A stretch of 64,000 nucleotides of DNA. It comes from Phialocephala subalpina (Eukaryota; Ascomycota; Leotiomycetes; Helotiales; Mollisiaceae). Below are positions 23,085-34,610 of the stretch, piece by piece. The notes beneath the pieces were generated by a model. That model did no database searches and was not told the DNA's origin. It worked only from the letters and a program-made list of their open reading frames with translations. Each line of letters starts with the position of its first letter. Within the stretch, counting starts at the first letter, position 1. The translations under genes were made by a program, and so were the position numbers. The DNA lies in assembly GCA_900073065.1 (NCBI GenBank), contig FJOG01000003.1, positions 165,790 to 229,789 on the forward strand, read 5' to 3'.

Positions 23085-26000
23085 ATGGAAGGACATCTCC
23101 CAGCGACGGCTACGATCTTGGGGGGCAATCAAGATTATGCACCCAGGAATGTTCACAAACGCCCCTGGCCCTTTGCAGCTGCAGCTGATGACCGACCGCA
23201 TTCCCTCGAGAGACCTTCTTCGGCATCTGTCCGTCAGCCTGCTGAATCGTTGTACTTATTAGGATCAGTAAGTTATGTATATTCTGTGTATACCTTTTAA
23301 GAAAAGCTTACCCCTCCTAGATCGTCAACGTGAAAGCGCAACTGCGGACGTCGGAATATGGAGTAGTTTCTCGCCCTGCCCTGTTCTTCCCGACTAGCTC
23401 CAGCATCAGTCTCGAAGTCTCACTCAAAGGGGACTATTTTGAGCTACTCAACTCTGGACAGGCATTCGCGCGCCTGAACAAGAGCTTTTGTAGCGAAGCT
23501 CGCCGGCTGGCAGATTTCGGTGTTGAGTTTCGAGCATACCTGCAAAAGAACAGCTGGGAAGCTTCTTGTGCAACATTGAATAATTTCTTACCGGAACCCA
23601 GTGCAGCAACTTTTGCAGTCGACGTCAATGTTTACTGTTTTAGACACCACGCTGACCGTATTGGCGACATTTTCTCTCAGGCTGGCTTCTTTTTACAGCA
23701 TCCCATTCACGGCTTCGCCGATAGGCTATATTACAACCCCCAAGTGCTCGAGATCGAAGGCTTCAAGGAAAGGCAAGAAACGTCGGCCAACTTTGCAAGC
23801 GAATCCACTTCGGAACTGGTCGAGCCCGGAGTCTCAATGTCATCAGATCGTATTGAGCTAGAGCATCAGAAAAATGGATCTGATCTGGTGGATTCCATCC
23901 TCAATTCTCTGTCACACCACGGACTTTTGCATGAGATTCATACGGATCAAAATCGGATCAGAACTGAACTTTTGCCGTATGATAACACAATCTTAGCGAA
24001 TTGAGCGGTTATGTGCTGATAGCCTTCTAGACATCAAATGAAAGCGATCGATTTCATCCGCCAGAGAGAAGATAGTGATCTTTCGATTTCATTGAGCCTT
24101 TGGAAGGAACAAAAACTTCCCGGCGAGGAGACGTAGTAAGATCTATAGTACCTCGTTGTAAGGCACAACAACCTGACTGATATTCTCAATAGTTTCCGGC
24201 ATGTCTTGACGGGAGCGAAACGACCGCAGCGGGATGAAGCCAAGGGTGGTATTATCGCAGACGATATGGGGCTTGGTAAGACACTGGTAGTCTTGTCCGC
24301 TATTGTTGGCTCTTTAAACAAAGCGGCAGAGTTTGTATCTAATCACGCCGGAGATTTATCAAATTTATCAGGTGTTCAACATGCCACACGAGCGACTCTT
24401 ATATTAGCACCCTCCACCCGTAAGTTCCACCCCGATCTGAAGTACTACATTCAAAAGCTAGCCTACGTTAACTTTTATGCAGTTTTAATCGACAGCTGGA
24501 TCGATGAAATCCGGACGTGAGTTGCTGGCTGAAGTCTAACTAACAATGGAGAGGCTAACATAGGAAGGCACACATATTCAAGCGGAATCACCTTTCACAA
24601 GCATCTTGGTCCAGAACGCCATAAAGATGAAGAGATGAAACTTAATTTTGAAAAGGATATAGTATTTACCACGTTCGCCACAGTTGCATCTGAACTTATA
24701 CGCGGGAACTCCCCACTGGCTAAGATTCATTGGTTTCGAATTGTTCTTGACGAAGGTGAGAACCTCCTTTCAATCCTAATTGACTACCATTTCTCACCAA
24801 AAGCCTCACAGCCCATGAGATCCGAAACCGATCGACCAAACAATTTCAGGCTGTCCACGGGCTCACCGCACAACAACGCTGGTGCCTCACAGGAACTCCT
24901 ATCCAAAATAGTCTTGAGGATCTCGGAGCACTGATATCGTTTCTCAGGATTCCGATCCTAGACAAGGCTCCGACCTTCCGCAGGTATATCATTGCGCCTA
25001 CAACATCGAATTCGAGGAACAGGTATCGAAACCTGCAGACTCTTCTTCAGACTGTCTGTCTTCGGAGAACGAAGGAGATATTAGGGCTGCCAGAAGTCGT
25101 TCCCGAAGAGAAGTTACTACGGCTCTCAGATCGCGAGCGACGCGAGTACAACGAGCTCTTCGGGCGTTCGGGTAATCTTGTTCAAATGGCTGCCAGTGGT
25201 CATAGGTCTAAGGTTTCCGCCACAGTCTTGCACTGCATTCACGAATTGCGATTGTTTTGTAACAACGGTTCACGGAGAACTGGAAGAGAACTTACCGAAA
25301 CAGACGACGAACTACTCTCAGAGCTCCAGCAGCATAACTTGAACAATTGCGCTAACTGTTCTGGACCCATATACTCAATTGATCAAAATGGAGCCAGTTA
25401 TGGGGGAATATTTATCTCTTCGTGCAAACATTTGGTTTGCAATAGCTGTCTTCCTCAATGTTACAAAAGAAAAGGGGATTGTGTGCTTTGCTCGAGAGGG
25501 GATGTACCAAAGAGACCTTCTTACGATGGTATGCCTGCTTTGTATTATGCAGGAGAGAATAGAGAGTTGTTGAAGCGGTCTCCTGAAGAGTACCCGTCAA
25601 AACTTCAAGCACTTCTGAATGATCTCCGGGGAGAATCTTCGAGTAAATGGTGAGTTGTATCGTTGGACCCTAAATCCTCTTCTGGCTTACGTTGTCGTAG
25701 TATCGTCTTTTCGTCCTGGAAGAAGACCTTAGACCTTGCAGCACAGCTTTTAGAATTATACGATATGCGCTATGATGTTATACATGGCGGTTTAAGCTTG
25801 ACCAAAAGGCTCAAGGTCCTTGGAGATTTTAAGTCCCCAATTGGGCCCAACATTCTCTTGATGACACTGGGTACAGGCGCAGTAGGGTTAGTGGCGTCGA
25901 TTTGCCTATATTCGCGTCTTATTGCTGATCTCTACCACGTTTAGTTTGAACCTTGCCGTCGCAAGTCGCATATATATTCTCGAGCCGCAATGGAATCCTT

Positions 26001-26312
26001 TCATAGAGTTTCAGGCAATGGCAAGAGCACAGCGACTAGGTCAGACGAAGCAGGTTGTCGTTATCCGATATATTATGGAAAGAACAATTGAACAGGTGAG
26101 CATCCTAAGAAGCCCTCCGTCGCTGATTTGGTTTTAACCCGGCAGTAGAGCAATGTTCTGAGTAAGCAGAGGAAAAAAGCGGCCCTTGCTGGGGACGGTT
26201 TTGGAAAAGAGAAGCTTTATGATTCACTTGTGAGTTGCGAACTCGTATCTGCTCCGCCAGGACTAACAATGATTGGCAGCAATACTTTGGTATTCAACCG
26301 AGGATACGCTAG
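23085..26312 (+). CDS. SNF2-family ATPase/helicase with RING finger (Rad5/Rad16/HLTF-like)
   Basis: The predicted 893-residue nuclear DNA-dependent ATPase resembles Rad5/Rad16/HLTF proteins, which remodel chromatin or act in DNA-damage tolerance; the RING suggests E3 ubiquitin ligase activity. Exons: 23085-23267, 23321-23976, 24031-24135, 24193-24419, 24483-24516, 24568-24755, 24812-25649, 25701-25886, 25945-26095, 26149-26229 and 26280-26312; each intron is 51-64 nt. Motifs in order: LLPHQMKAIDFIRQRE, GGIIADDMGLGKT (Walker A, about residue 340), RIVLDEAHEIRN, RWCLTGTPIQNSLEDLGAL, LRRTKEILGLP, RING CANC..CKHLVCNSC..CVLC (about 644-693), SIVFSSWKKTLDL-like helicase-C start, LNLAVASRIYILEPQWNP and ARAQRLGQTKQVVVIRY. 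All catalytic blocks are present, and no frameshift or stop is seen. An N-terminal HIRAN domain is not evident. It lies 0.9 kb upstream of, and in the same direction as, the kinase-NACHT gene. Confidence 0.9.
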
Positions 26313-27229
26313 TGATGGACTCTGGCTTTGCGATGGATGCTTGAATCTAGCCAGCCATTTATCGCATGTCTAATGCCAGGTTCGACAGGAAGCATGGCCC
26401 GTCCATATTGTATTATACAGCAATCCGTTTTGGCCCATGCATAATAATGTATCCTTTTATAACAACTTGAGATGTATAGATGTAGTAATAGCTTAGAGTA
26501 AAAAATTGTGGATTTTAATTTATTCAAAGCCTATCTAGTAGATATCATCTGCAACAGCAAGTCCGTCACTCGCGATTGGTAGCACAGTCCCCCTGGCGGA
26601 TTATTCTGCCACCTACCAAGCCTAGCAGGGAGACTGAAGAACGAAGATATACTCGGATTGCACGATCGACGTGCTGGCTTAAGAAAGGAGCCGACTACCC
26701 GAAATTGATGCCTAGCTATCGAAAACTATCACGTTCCTACATGATAACATCGTCGACATTGTAGAGTCGTCAATACACCTCCTCAAGTTCTCAACAGCCT
26801 CGTTGCTGGCGCCTGTGACTTCTCGTCTGAGCTGGAAGATCTGCCGACCGCTTCTGCACAGCCCCAGCTTTTCTGGAAAGCAGGGTGCACCCAGCCGCCT
26901 CCCGAGAATTTCCGTACGCCCGGAGAGTGCGACCAGCGGTTCAGTCAGCACTGCGCAGTATTTTTCTGCCAAGTCAAACGAGTTGGAGAACGCCTAATGA
27001 TGCGCCTGTGCGGATTGGTTGAAGCGAAAACACGAACAAATTGAGGCGATGAAAGCCGTGAAGCCGTTGCGCCATGCAAGGCTCTGTCCATGTGACCCTT
27101 GCATGGGAAAGAAGAAAAGTCTCGGTTACCAAACGCACCTTTTCACCACAGCCTGGTGTCCAACAACATTCCCTCTCTCGATTCTGGATTACAGCCTGGA
27201 CTCTTCTATACTTTTTTACAGCATAGCAC
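26313..27229. other. Intergenic stretch between SNF2 and kinase-NACHT genes
   Basis: No convincing coding frame is found; minus-strand frames at 26712-26972 and 26974-27528 overlap or face the neighbouring gene and have no family pattern. It probably contains the promoter of the gene starting at 27230. Confidence 0.5.
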
Positions 27230-30200
27230 ATGAGCGCAAAGCAGAATGAATCAATGGAGACCGCTCCGTGCCTTTCGGCCTTCCAATATCTCACGAAGCA
27301 CGAAGTTGAACCTATCAACGAATACCGGCCACCGGGAAGCGCTTCATGGTATATACCAATGTGGAGGATTAAGGCGCTTTTTGAGGATGAGCCAGACGGA
27401 CTAAAGTTGGAGAGTATCTTTCTTTGCCCCTGCAAGCAATGCGTGAGAGATGGCGGGTTGGCTGAGGATCGCTCGGCGAAGTTCAACAGCCTCAGAGAGC
27501 ATGAGCTGAGAAACGAATACGCAGCCACATATGCTTTGCTCGTTTACATATTTCGGCCAGGCTTGATCCGAACTTTTCAAGAGCACGAACTGAAGTTGCA
27601 TGGGACAAGCTATCTGCGGAAAGATGACTTTCTTGTGCTACACAACGAAAACCTTTTCGATTTCGATGGTCTGATAAATAAAGTCTTGCGCCGTCAATAC
27701 AGTTTCCTTGTGAGAACGCTCAGGTCCCATTCCGACATTATCGCCATCCCCTCGAAAGAGTTACTCCCGATTAAGGAAGACTCAGAAGCTAAGGGTGTGG
27801 GCTCCTTCGCACGAGTTCACTGCTTTGAGTTTCAGGATGAAGAATATCGTTCGCAAGACTTTGGACAGGTAGGTTTCTTTCTGAAGACCAAAGTCCCAAA
27901 GGCTAAGTTCAGAGCTCAGATCACCCGATTCGCTCGCAAGATCTTCAAGGACACCCTGGCCAAGTCCGCACTCAAAGAATGGTACAACTTACAAAGTCTT
28001 TCGAAAGCAATCAATCATCAACACCTGATGCCCGCCCTGGGTGCCTATTGGCATGGAAGTAGTATTCTCTTTATTCTTCAAGAGGAGGCGAATATGTCCC
28101 TTCATGATTATCTTAGTGGGAAAGGTGGCAAATACGATTCTGACGAGCTTTGGAATCAGATGCGAGGCCTTGCAGATGGCTTGGACAATCTGCACAAGCT
28201 CTACAGAGGTACTAAAATAGCTTACCACCAAGATCTCAAGCCTGCAAATATTCTAATTGTCAGAGGAACTCTGAAGATCGCAGACTTTGGTTTACTCGAA
28301 TTCAGGCCTGTCTCTCTTGATGACACTGGAACCACCGGCGTCGTTAGTGCTCACAACACTGGTCACTACGCTCCCCCACGACACGGCAGATATACTCGAG
28401 AAGATGACATCTGGTCACTAGCTTGCATAGTCTCTGAACTTGCAACTTCAGATGTTCAAGGCGGAGACGAAGTTGCCAAGTACAAAGAAGCTCGCATTGC
28501 TGATGGTCTATCTGGCAAGGACACCCCCAGATTCAACTTGGAGCAAAAAGTCAAAAGCCAAGTGCTGGAACGACACAGACAACTGCAGCGCACGGTACAG
28601 CCATGGAATTCCGCAGAGGAGAGAGATGAGACACGCATATTTCAGGGAAAATTCTATAGCACAGAATTCTTTACTTTCTTGAATAGAATGTTCCGACATG
28701 GACAAACTTATAGCACCCTTTTAGAAGTGTCTGGTCGAGTCGACGTACCCGATGCTAGACAGGTTGCGGAAACAATTGAGAGGCTTCGAAAGGAGGCAAT
28801 GCTAGTACCTTCGCTCAAGGTCGCGATTGAAGAGCCCGGTGTATCCACACAAAGAACCTCTCGAGTTTCTGAGGATCTGGTTTCCTCCCTGGATGACATT
28901 CTAGAGGAATTTCGACAAAGTCTCAACCGAAAAGATGAGAGGAAATTTCGACTTACTACTCTCGCTGATTTGAAACAATTTCTTGTTAACCTGCAAGCAA
29001 GACAGTATGCAGAGCGACGCCAACAAGGACTGAAGCGTTTAGTCCCTCTCATCGAGAATTTTGAACAATTCGCGCAATTGCTTGGAGAATTCTGTGGAGA
29101 GCTCTGTGATTCTAATGATTTCATGGCTTTCATCTGGGTAAGAATATTCCATGACGATCAGATAGTTCCTTGATGCTGAATTTCTCTACCAGGGGCCCAT
29201 CAATTTTATACTCGAGGTATGTTGAGTAAGTACGGTTTCTACAGACAAGTCACTAAATGCTTATAGACGACAAGTACTCATACAGCTGCCTTCAACGAGG
29301 TTCTCAGTATGTATAGACAAATCGGGCTGAACCAGCCGCTTCGTTCCCAATACGAAGAGCTCCTTTGTGGCCAGTCGGAGATTGGAATAGTTCTTTCTGC
29401 CGCCTACTACGACATAATTCGGGTCCATAAACTTACTCTGATGTTTTTTAAGCAGCGCCGTGAGTTCTCCTGCCAGTAGTTATTCGATTTATTATTTTGA
29501 CAAGATACAGGTTGGAAAGATCTTTACGAAACAACTTGGACAAGGCACAAGTCTCGATTCTTCAGTCATATCACAAACATGGCATCTCGTCTGGATCTGG
29601 TGATACATCGAGGTACAGTCTTGCAGTTCGGCAATTTCCAAAATTCTTGCGCCATGGAGGACGAAAAGACCCGCTCCGAGATAGACATGGAGGACTTGAA
29701 GCGAAGACAGGCAATGTACACTTGGCTGAAAGCCATCGATATGGAAAATGAGCAACATCAGTTTGCAAAAATCCGATCTCAGTATCCCAACACAGGTCGC
29801 TGGCTATTAGAGCACACGACTTTCAAAGAGTGGTTCGACCCGCAATTCACGACGCTGCCCACTCTTCTTTGGCTTCATGGCAAGCCTGGAGCGGGTAAGT
29901 ATCTATTCGCGAGAGTAAACACCGCATCGAACAATGCGAGCTAACTATTGGTACAGGAAAGACAGTTCTTGCATCCATGGTGGTAGAAGCAGCAAGAAAC
30001 TTGTCACCAAAACCCACCATTCTGTCTTTCTTCTTCAAACAGGGCGAAGCTGATCGCGACAATTTCGTGTCCATGGCTCGATCTTTACTTTCGCAGCTTC
30101 TCCAGCAGGACGCGGGCATTCTTGACTATGTTTACATTAGGTGTTGTAATAGCGGACAGGCTTTTCTAACTTCTCGTGTTCTTATTGAAGAACTCCTCCG

Positions 30201-32364
30201 TTTTGTTTTAAGCAATTGCGATTCCGCTTACATCGTGCTAGATGGCCTAGACGAATGCTGCTCGAGAGAAGAGAGAAAGAATATTGTGGAATTCTTCCGC
30301 AATCTGGTCGAGAACCTTGACCATGATCCTGATCGGATTCGTTGCTTGTTTGTTAGCCGCAAAGACAGTGCTCGAAAGGACTTTAGCGGTCTGGCTAATA
30401 TTGCCGTGGATTCGGAAAACAATGAGGATGATATTGATGCTTTCAGCCATGTTCAGTCGCAGAAGCTTAGGGAAACATTAGGGGTCTCTGATCAGAGATT
30501 GCAAGAGATAGTCGACTTCGTCTCTGCCTTTGCCGAAGGTAAGCCTGTCTCTGAGTGCAATACTGCAATGATCAAGGTTTGCTGACGTACTGTCTCTTCA
30601 CAGGTATATTTCTTGTTGCCGAGCTTGTATGGATCAATCTTTGTGGTCAGACCTCTATCGAAAGGTTGGAGCAAGAAATGGATTCGCTCCCAACAGGCCT
30701 TGATAAGCTAGATGAAGCGTATGTATCCAACGGTATCATATTTGCAATCTATGCTCATTCTCCTCTAGATATGCACGAATAATGCGGACCATTTTGAATA
30801 AACCTGTCAGAGCACAACGCGAAGAAGCTATCATGCTTCTAGGCTGGCTAGTCTGTGCAAAGCGACCATTGAAGCTTCATGAAGTACAGACAATGAAGTC
30901 TATCAACCTAGAACAGAGGACTGTCGAATTTGAACGGCGACGCTTTCGGGTAGATCCCAAAGATCTTTGCGAATCTTTGGTAGATGTTCGACCAGATGGG
31001 TCAATTGAACTAGTCCATTTGACTGCAAGAGTGTATGTACCCCCTTTCAAATGTCAGATTTCGGCAAGAACTTACTTGGGAACGATAGCTATCTCTTCGA
31101 AAGCAAAGCTCTCGACATTTCTGCAGAAGAGATTAGGCTTGCAACACTCTGTGTCGATTATTTGAATCTCCCGTTTTTCAGCCATCCATTCTCTAAGGAG
31201 GCTGTCTTAGGTGGAATGTACGGATTCATGGAGTACGCTATTCTAAATTGGGTTCGTCACTTGGAAGTAGGGCTTTCATCCAGGTCTATCCCAGATGAGT
31301 TGATACAAGGATTCTTCGAATCTTTCGAGACGCTTCTCGAAAATCACTGGAATAACCCGACAATCGAAGTGAAGATACCCAAACGCACCCGAGACATTCT
31401 TGATATCTTCCAAAACTCTCCAAAACACAAGGAGATCCAACAAGCTATCGCCTCGACGCAAGAGCAGGTAAAACGATTTGGAAATATGCGCCCTGGCGAA
31501 TGTGCTCTCGACTTCACAGAAGTGGTCGCTGGTATCCGCACCCAACTCGAAACTGTGATATCTACCAGCGCGGATAAGCCAATCGATGTGGACTTGAAGC
31601 TTAAATATGGCATAGATCTGTTCAAATGCCCGAGATTCAGCTGCAAGTACTTCACGGATGGTTTTGCTTCTAAAAGTGAACGTGATAGACATGTGGAAAG
31701 ACATGAGAGGCCCGCTCGCTGCACCGATAGACATTGTACAGGCTTCATCATCGGCTTCGCAACCGAATCGCAGCTAGCCAGACATCTCAAAGAAACTCAC
31801 TCAGACTCAACGGACCAGGGTCACTCGTTTCCAACAGAAGAGGAGGTTAACCAAAGCTTGAAAGAGTATTCACCTGAGACCAGCCCTGAACCTGAGGAGA
31901 CGGAACAATTCATCGCGGAAGAACCGGATCCCGACCCGGAACTAGAACTAGAACTAGAACTAGAAACGCGAGCGGACGACGCAGCAGAACCAGCACAGTA
32001 TTCAAGGCCAGCGAAGCGTACAAAAATACCGAAAGAGTATAACTGCTCTTATTGCAACAAGAAATTCACTAAGCGCTATAACTGGGAATCGCACTTGGAA
32101 AAGCATGCGCCAAGTCAAACATTTACCTGCTCCACGTGTGGTACCACTTGTGCCAGAGCAAGTGATTTCATCCGACACTCGAAAACGCACATGAGCGGCA
32201 ATACCTTTACGTGTGGTGGAGTCTTGGAGAACGGCCAGACTTGGGGATGTGGGCGAAGCTTCAACAGGGCTGATACACTTCGTAACCATCATAAGTCCAA
32301 AAAGGGCAGGAAGTGTATTGCAGCCTCGAACGAAGAGGAGCAGGCACAAGTTGCGGACCCATGA
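27230..32364 (+). CDS. STAND/NLR-type protein: protein kinase - DUF7708-like - NACHT - C2H2 zinc fingers
   Basis: One predicted 1,581-residue protein. Exons: 27230-29137, 29193-29216, 29267-29459, 29511-29894, 29957-30538, 30604-30718, 30769-31032 and 31089-32364; all introns are GT-AG, 50-65 nt, in phase. Exon 1 alone carries the kinase and the start of the next domain without a stop, so the fusion does not depend on splicing. Kinase: glycine loop GVGSFARV (about residue 189), Lys in RKIFKD (about 236), HQDLKPANIL (about 333), DFG (352-354), DDIWSLACIVSEL. About 580-760 resembles the DUF7708 segment of fungal NACHT proteins (KRLVPLIENFEQFAQLLGEF, FMAFIWGPINFILE). NACHT: Walker A GKPGAGKTVLAS (about 831), Walker B YIVLDGLDEC (about 930), then a winged-helix-like CAKRPLKLHEV block and LVHLTARVYLFES. 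The C-terminus has an acidic ELELELELE run and about four C2H2-type fingers (about 1334-1365 and 1473-1560), not WD, ankyrin or TPR repeats. The likely role, by analogy with fungal NLRs, is signal-gated self/non-self or stress response; the ligand is unknown. Confidence 0.9.
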
Positions 32365-33960
32365 GTTCTCAACTTTTCAACCTCTTGGCCTCGTCAGCAT
32401 CAGCCAAAGCTCATTGTACTGTACGGTATCACAACAAGGCTGACTTCAATGGTTGGCTGATTGTTCACTTCTCTATTGGAATTAGAGAAAATGGCGGAAT
32501 CTCTCCGGCTGATCATTTACCGCAGCTCTTTTATTTCCATAGTCTTCATCGAACGAATCTCTTGCAATGGGCAGTGCCAGGTGTGGAAATTAGACTACAG
32601 CAAGATGTGATCAGACCCATACCCTTGTGGCTAGCGCGCTTTTGTTTCTTAAGCTGAAATTTTGCGCTAGTCTCTAACTCCATGTCTGGAGTGATCGGTG
32701 CAATAGGCTACAGCAAGATATGAGCAACCCTAACTGTCGTGGCGCACGCAAAATCACCTAGCTTTGAAAGTTGGGTGATTTAGCGTGCTAAAACGGAAGC
32801 ATTGCATTGGACACCAGCTTCAGTTGGAGCAGTAATTCTTTCTATATTACGTTGTGTAACCAGTCGTTGAAGATTCCGTTCCGTCAGACATCTACTTATG
32901 GCACATGTTCCTTTCCTTACAGCTTGAGCAGCATCGGACTACTGTGCGGCTTGCGATCCTTGCTTCCCCATCGCGGATTTTCCAAGTCAAATTTTCAGTG
33001 TGGCCGTCGTTGCCTTGAGAGGTTTCATCATTATTATTAAGAATCAACCTCTTCTAATTTTTCCGTGGCGAGAGGTTCCCAAATCGCAATTTTGATGCGG
33101 CCTTCCTATCGGTCAATAAATACTGCTGCCCCGCACCCTCGTGGCGGATGGTGTGGTAGGGCGACGAACACCAAAGAAGGTGGTCTGCACCTAGGAAGAA
33201 ATAAAGAGACAGAGAGGGGGGGTTCTAGGGAAAGACTAGTTATCACTTGGTACAACGTAAAGGCATTCATGAGTAAGTGCTAGCGAGCCCAATCAATTAT
33301 GAGCTAAACTCATCCAACGAGAGGTCAATTCAGCAGACCCCTTTCCTGTTCCTGTCTCGCCAAGTGGGCTCCTTCGCACCCGGGTCTGCTAATAATCGGC
33401 GCGGAGTGAGGCTCAACGGTCATAGGAATAGGAAAATCCCTCATCCATTTAACACCAGCTAAAGGGTAGGCTTGCAACCTCATGTACGACTCTAGATCTC
33501 ATGCTCTTTCTACGAGCCATGCTGCGACTGGTCGAAGGGTTCCACCCATGAAAGTGAGTGCACATGGTGAGCCTAAGCAGCTTTCCCCTCCGAGAGAAGC
33601 CCTGCAGCTTCAGATTCGAACAGGGCGAGAGTGATTAAATGCAATTGCGGGTCTCAATACGGGCCTCAGGTCTCAATATGTGAGTGAACAGATGTATGGA
33701 GTGCATGCGACATCCAGCCCATGCAGAGTTCGGTGACAGCATTTAAGAGCACCCCACCACCTTCACCTTGCTCAACTTGACTGGGCGGATGCACACCGTC
33801 AACATCAGTCGTAGTTTCTTGGGTGTCCTGAATCCTGAATGTGGCGTTTCCTGATGCGCGCCAGACGCATTGATCGACCGTGACCCCGTTCATCGTCCTT
33901 CCACGAATCACCCTGATGCGGACGAATGGTCAAGGCCGTGGGCCCAAGCCGTCGCCATCA
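32365..33960. other. Gene-poor stretch with a hairpin at 32744-32788
   Basis: No coding frame of recognisable family occurs. At 32744-32758 the bases GCACGCAAAATCACC pair with GGTGATTTAGCGTGC at 32774-32788, a 15-bp stem with one mismatch and a 15-nt loop. The frame at 33666-33911 (minus) is 81 codons but shows no family. The right end, from about 33960, is internal sequence of an LTR element. Confidence 0.5.
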
Positions 33961-34029
33961 TTCGATAATCGATTGGCAGCGGGTACTGTAGAAGGGCAAT
34001 AAACGAAGGCCCAACCGTAGGTCACCAAA

Positions 34030-34367
34030 TGTTGGAGTGTGAACTGCCTAAAGAACTAAGAATACAAGATGCCAAATCTCCTAATATATCCTCAACCAGA
34101 CCACGTGACACACTGCCCTGCTACAGTACTGTTGTAGCCTGAGGCTTACGCGCCACTGGTGGCGCGGAAGGCCCTGGAAGGGCCTGGAGAGCCTATTGTC
34201 ACAGGGTAACGTAAGCTGTGGAAGGCCCTAGAAGGCCCTGGAAGGCCCTATAGGGCCCTGAGGCCTATAAATACAGCGTACCTGTCCACTGTAGAGTTAG
34301 AAGAGACAGTCTTTATAGCACACCTCAATTTATCACGTGCACGCTAGTCTAAAATTTATCCGCAACA
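34030..34367 (+). mobile_element. Retrotransposon LTR
   Basis: The 338-bp segment starts TGTTGGAGTG and ends CCGCAACA, giving the inverted ends TGTTG/CAACA. It has a TATA box (TATAAATA at 34266-34273) and several copies of GGAAGGCCCT at about 34168-34255. The flank before it (33984-34022) is conserved with the remnant at 3610-3660 in the same relative position and is probably the internal 3' end. The flank after it has GGTGGCGCCC at about 34383-34392, which could be a primer-binding site, though 14 nt from the LTR end is far for one. No 5-bp target duplication is evident. Confidence 0.65.
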
Positions 34368-34610
34368 AGTACATTTCACGATGGTGGCGCCCGCTCGCGC
34401 TACTCGATTTCCCACTTAAATCCTCACTGCCAGCGCACAAACTATACCCTACTTTGAATATTAATTACTCGATAACCACAAAAGATAATTAAAAGCTATA
34501 AAATACGGAAATAGATTAATAGTATATATATTAGAATATAAAGTTATATTAGGTTTATTCAAAGATTTATAAATATTTTATATAATAGGAAAAAGTTTAA
34601 AAGTTAACTT
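34368..34610. repeat. AT-rich RIP-like remnant next to the LTR
   Basis: From about 34440 to 34605 the sequence becomes AT-dominated (TATATATATTAGAATATAAAG), like the block at 1.7-3.6 kb, then returns to normal. It is probably a truncated, mutated internal portion of the LTR element. Confidence 0.55.
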
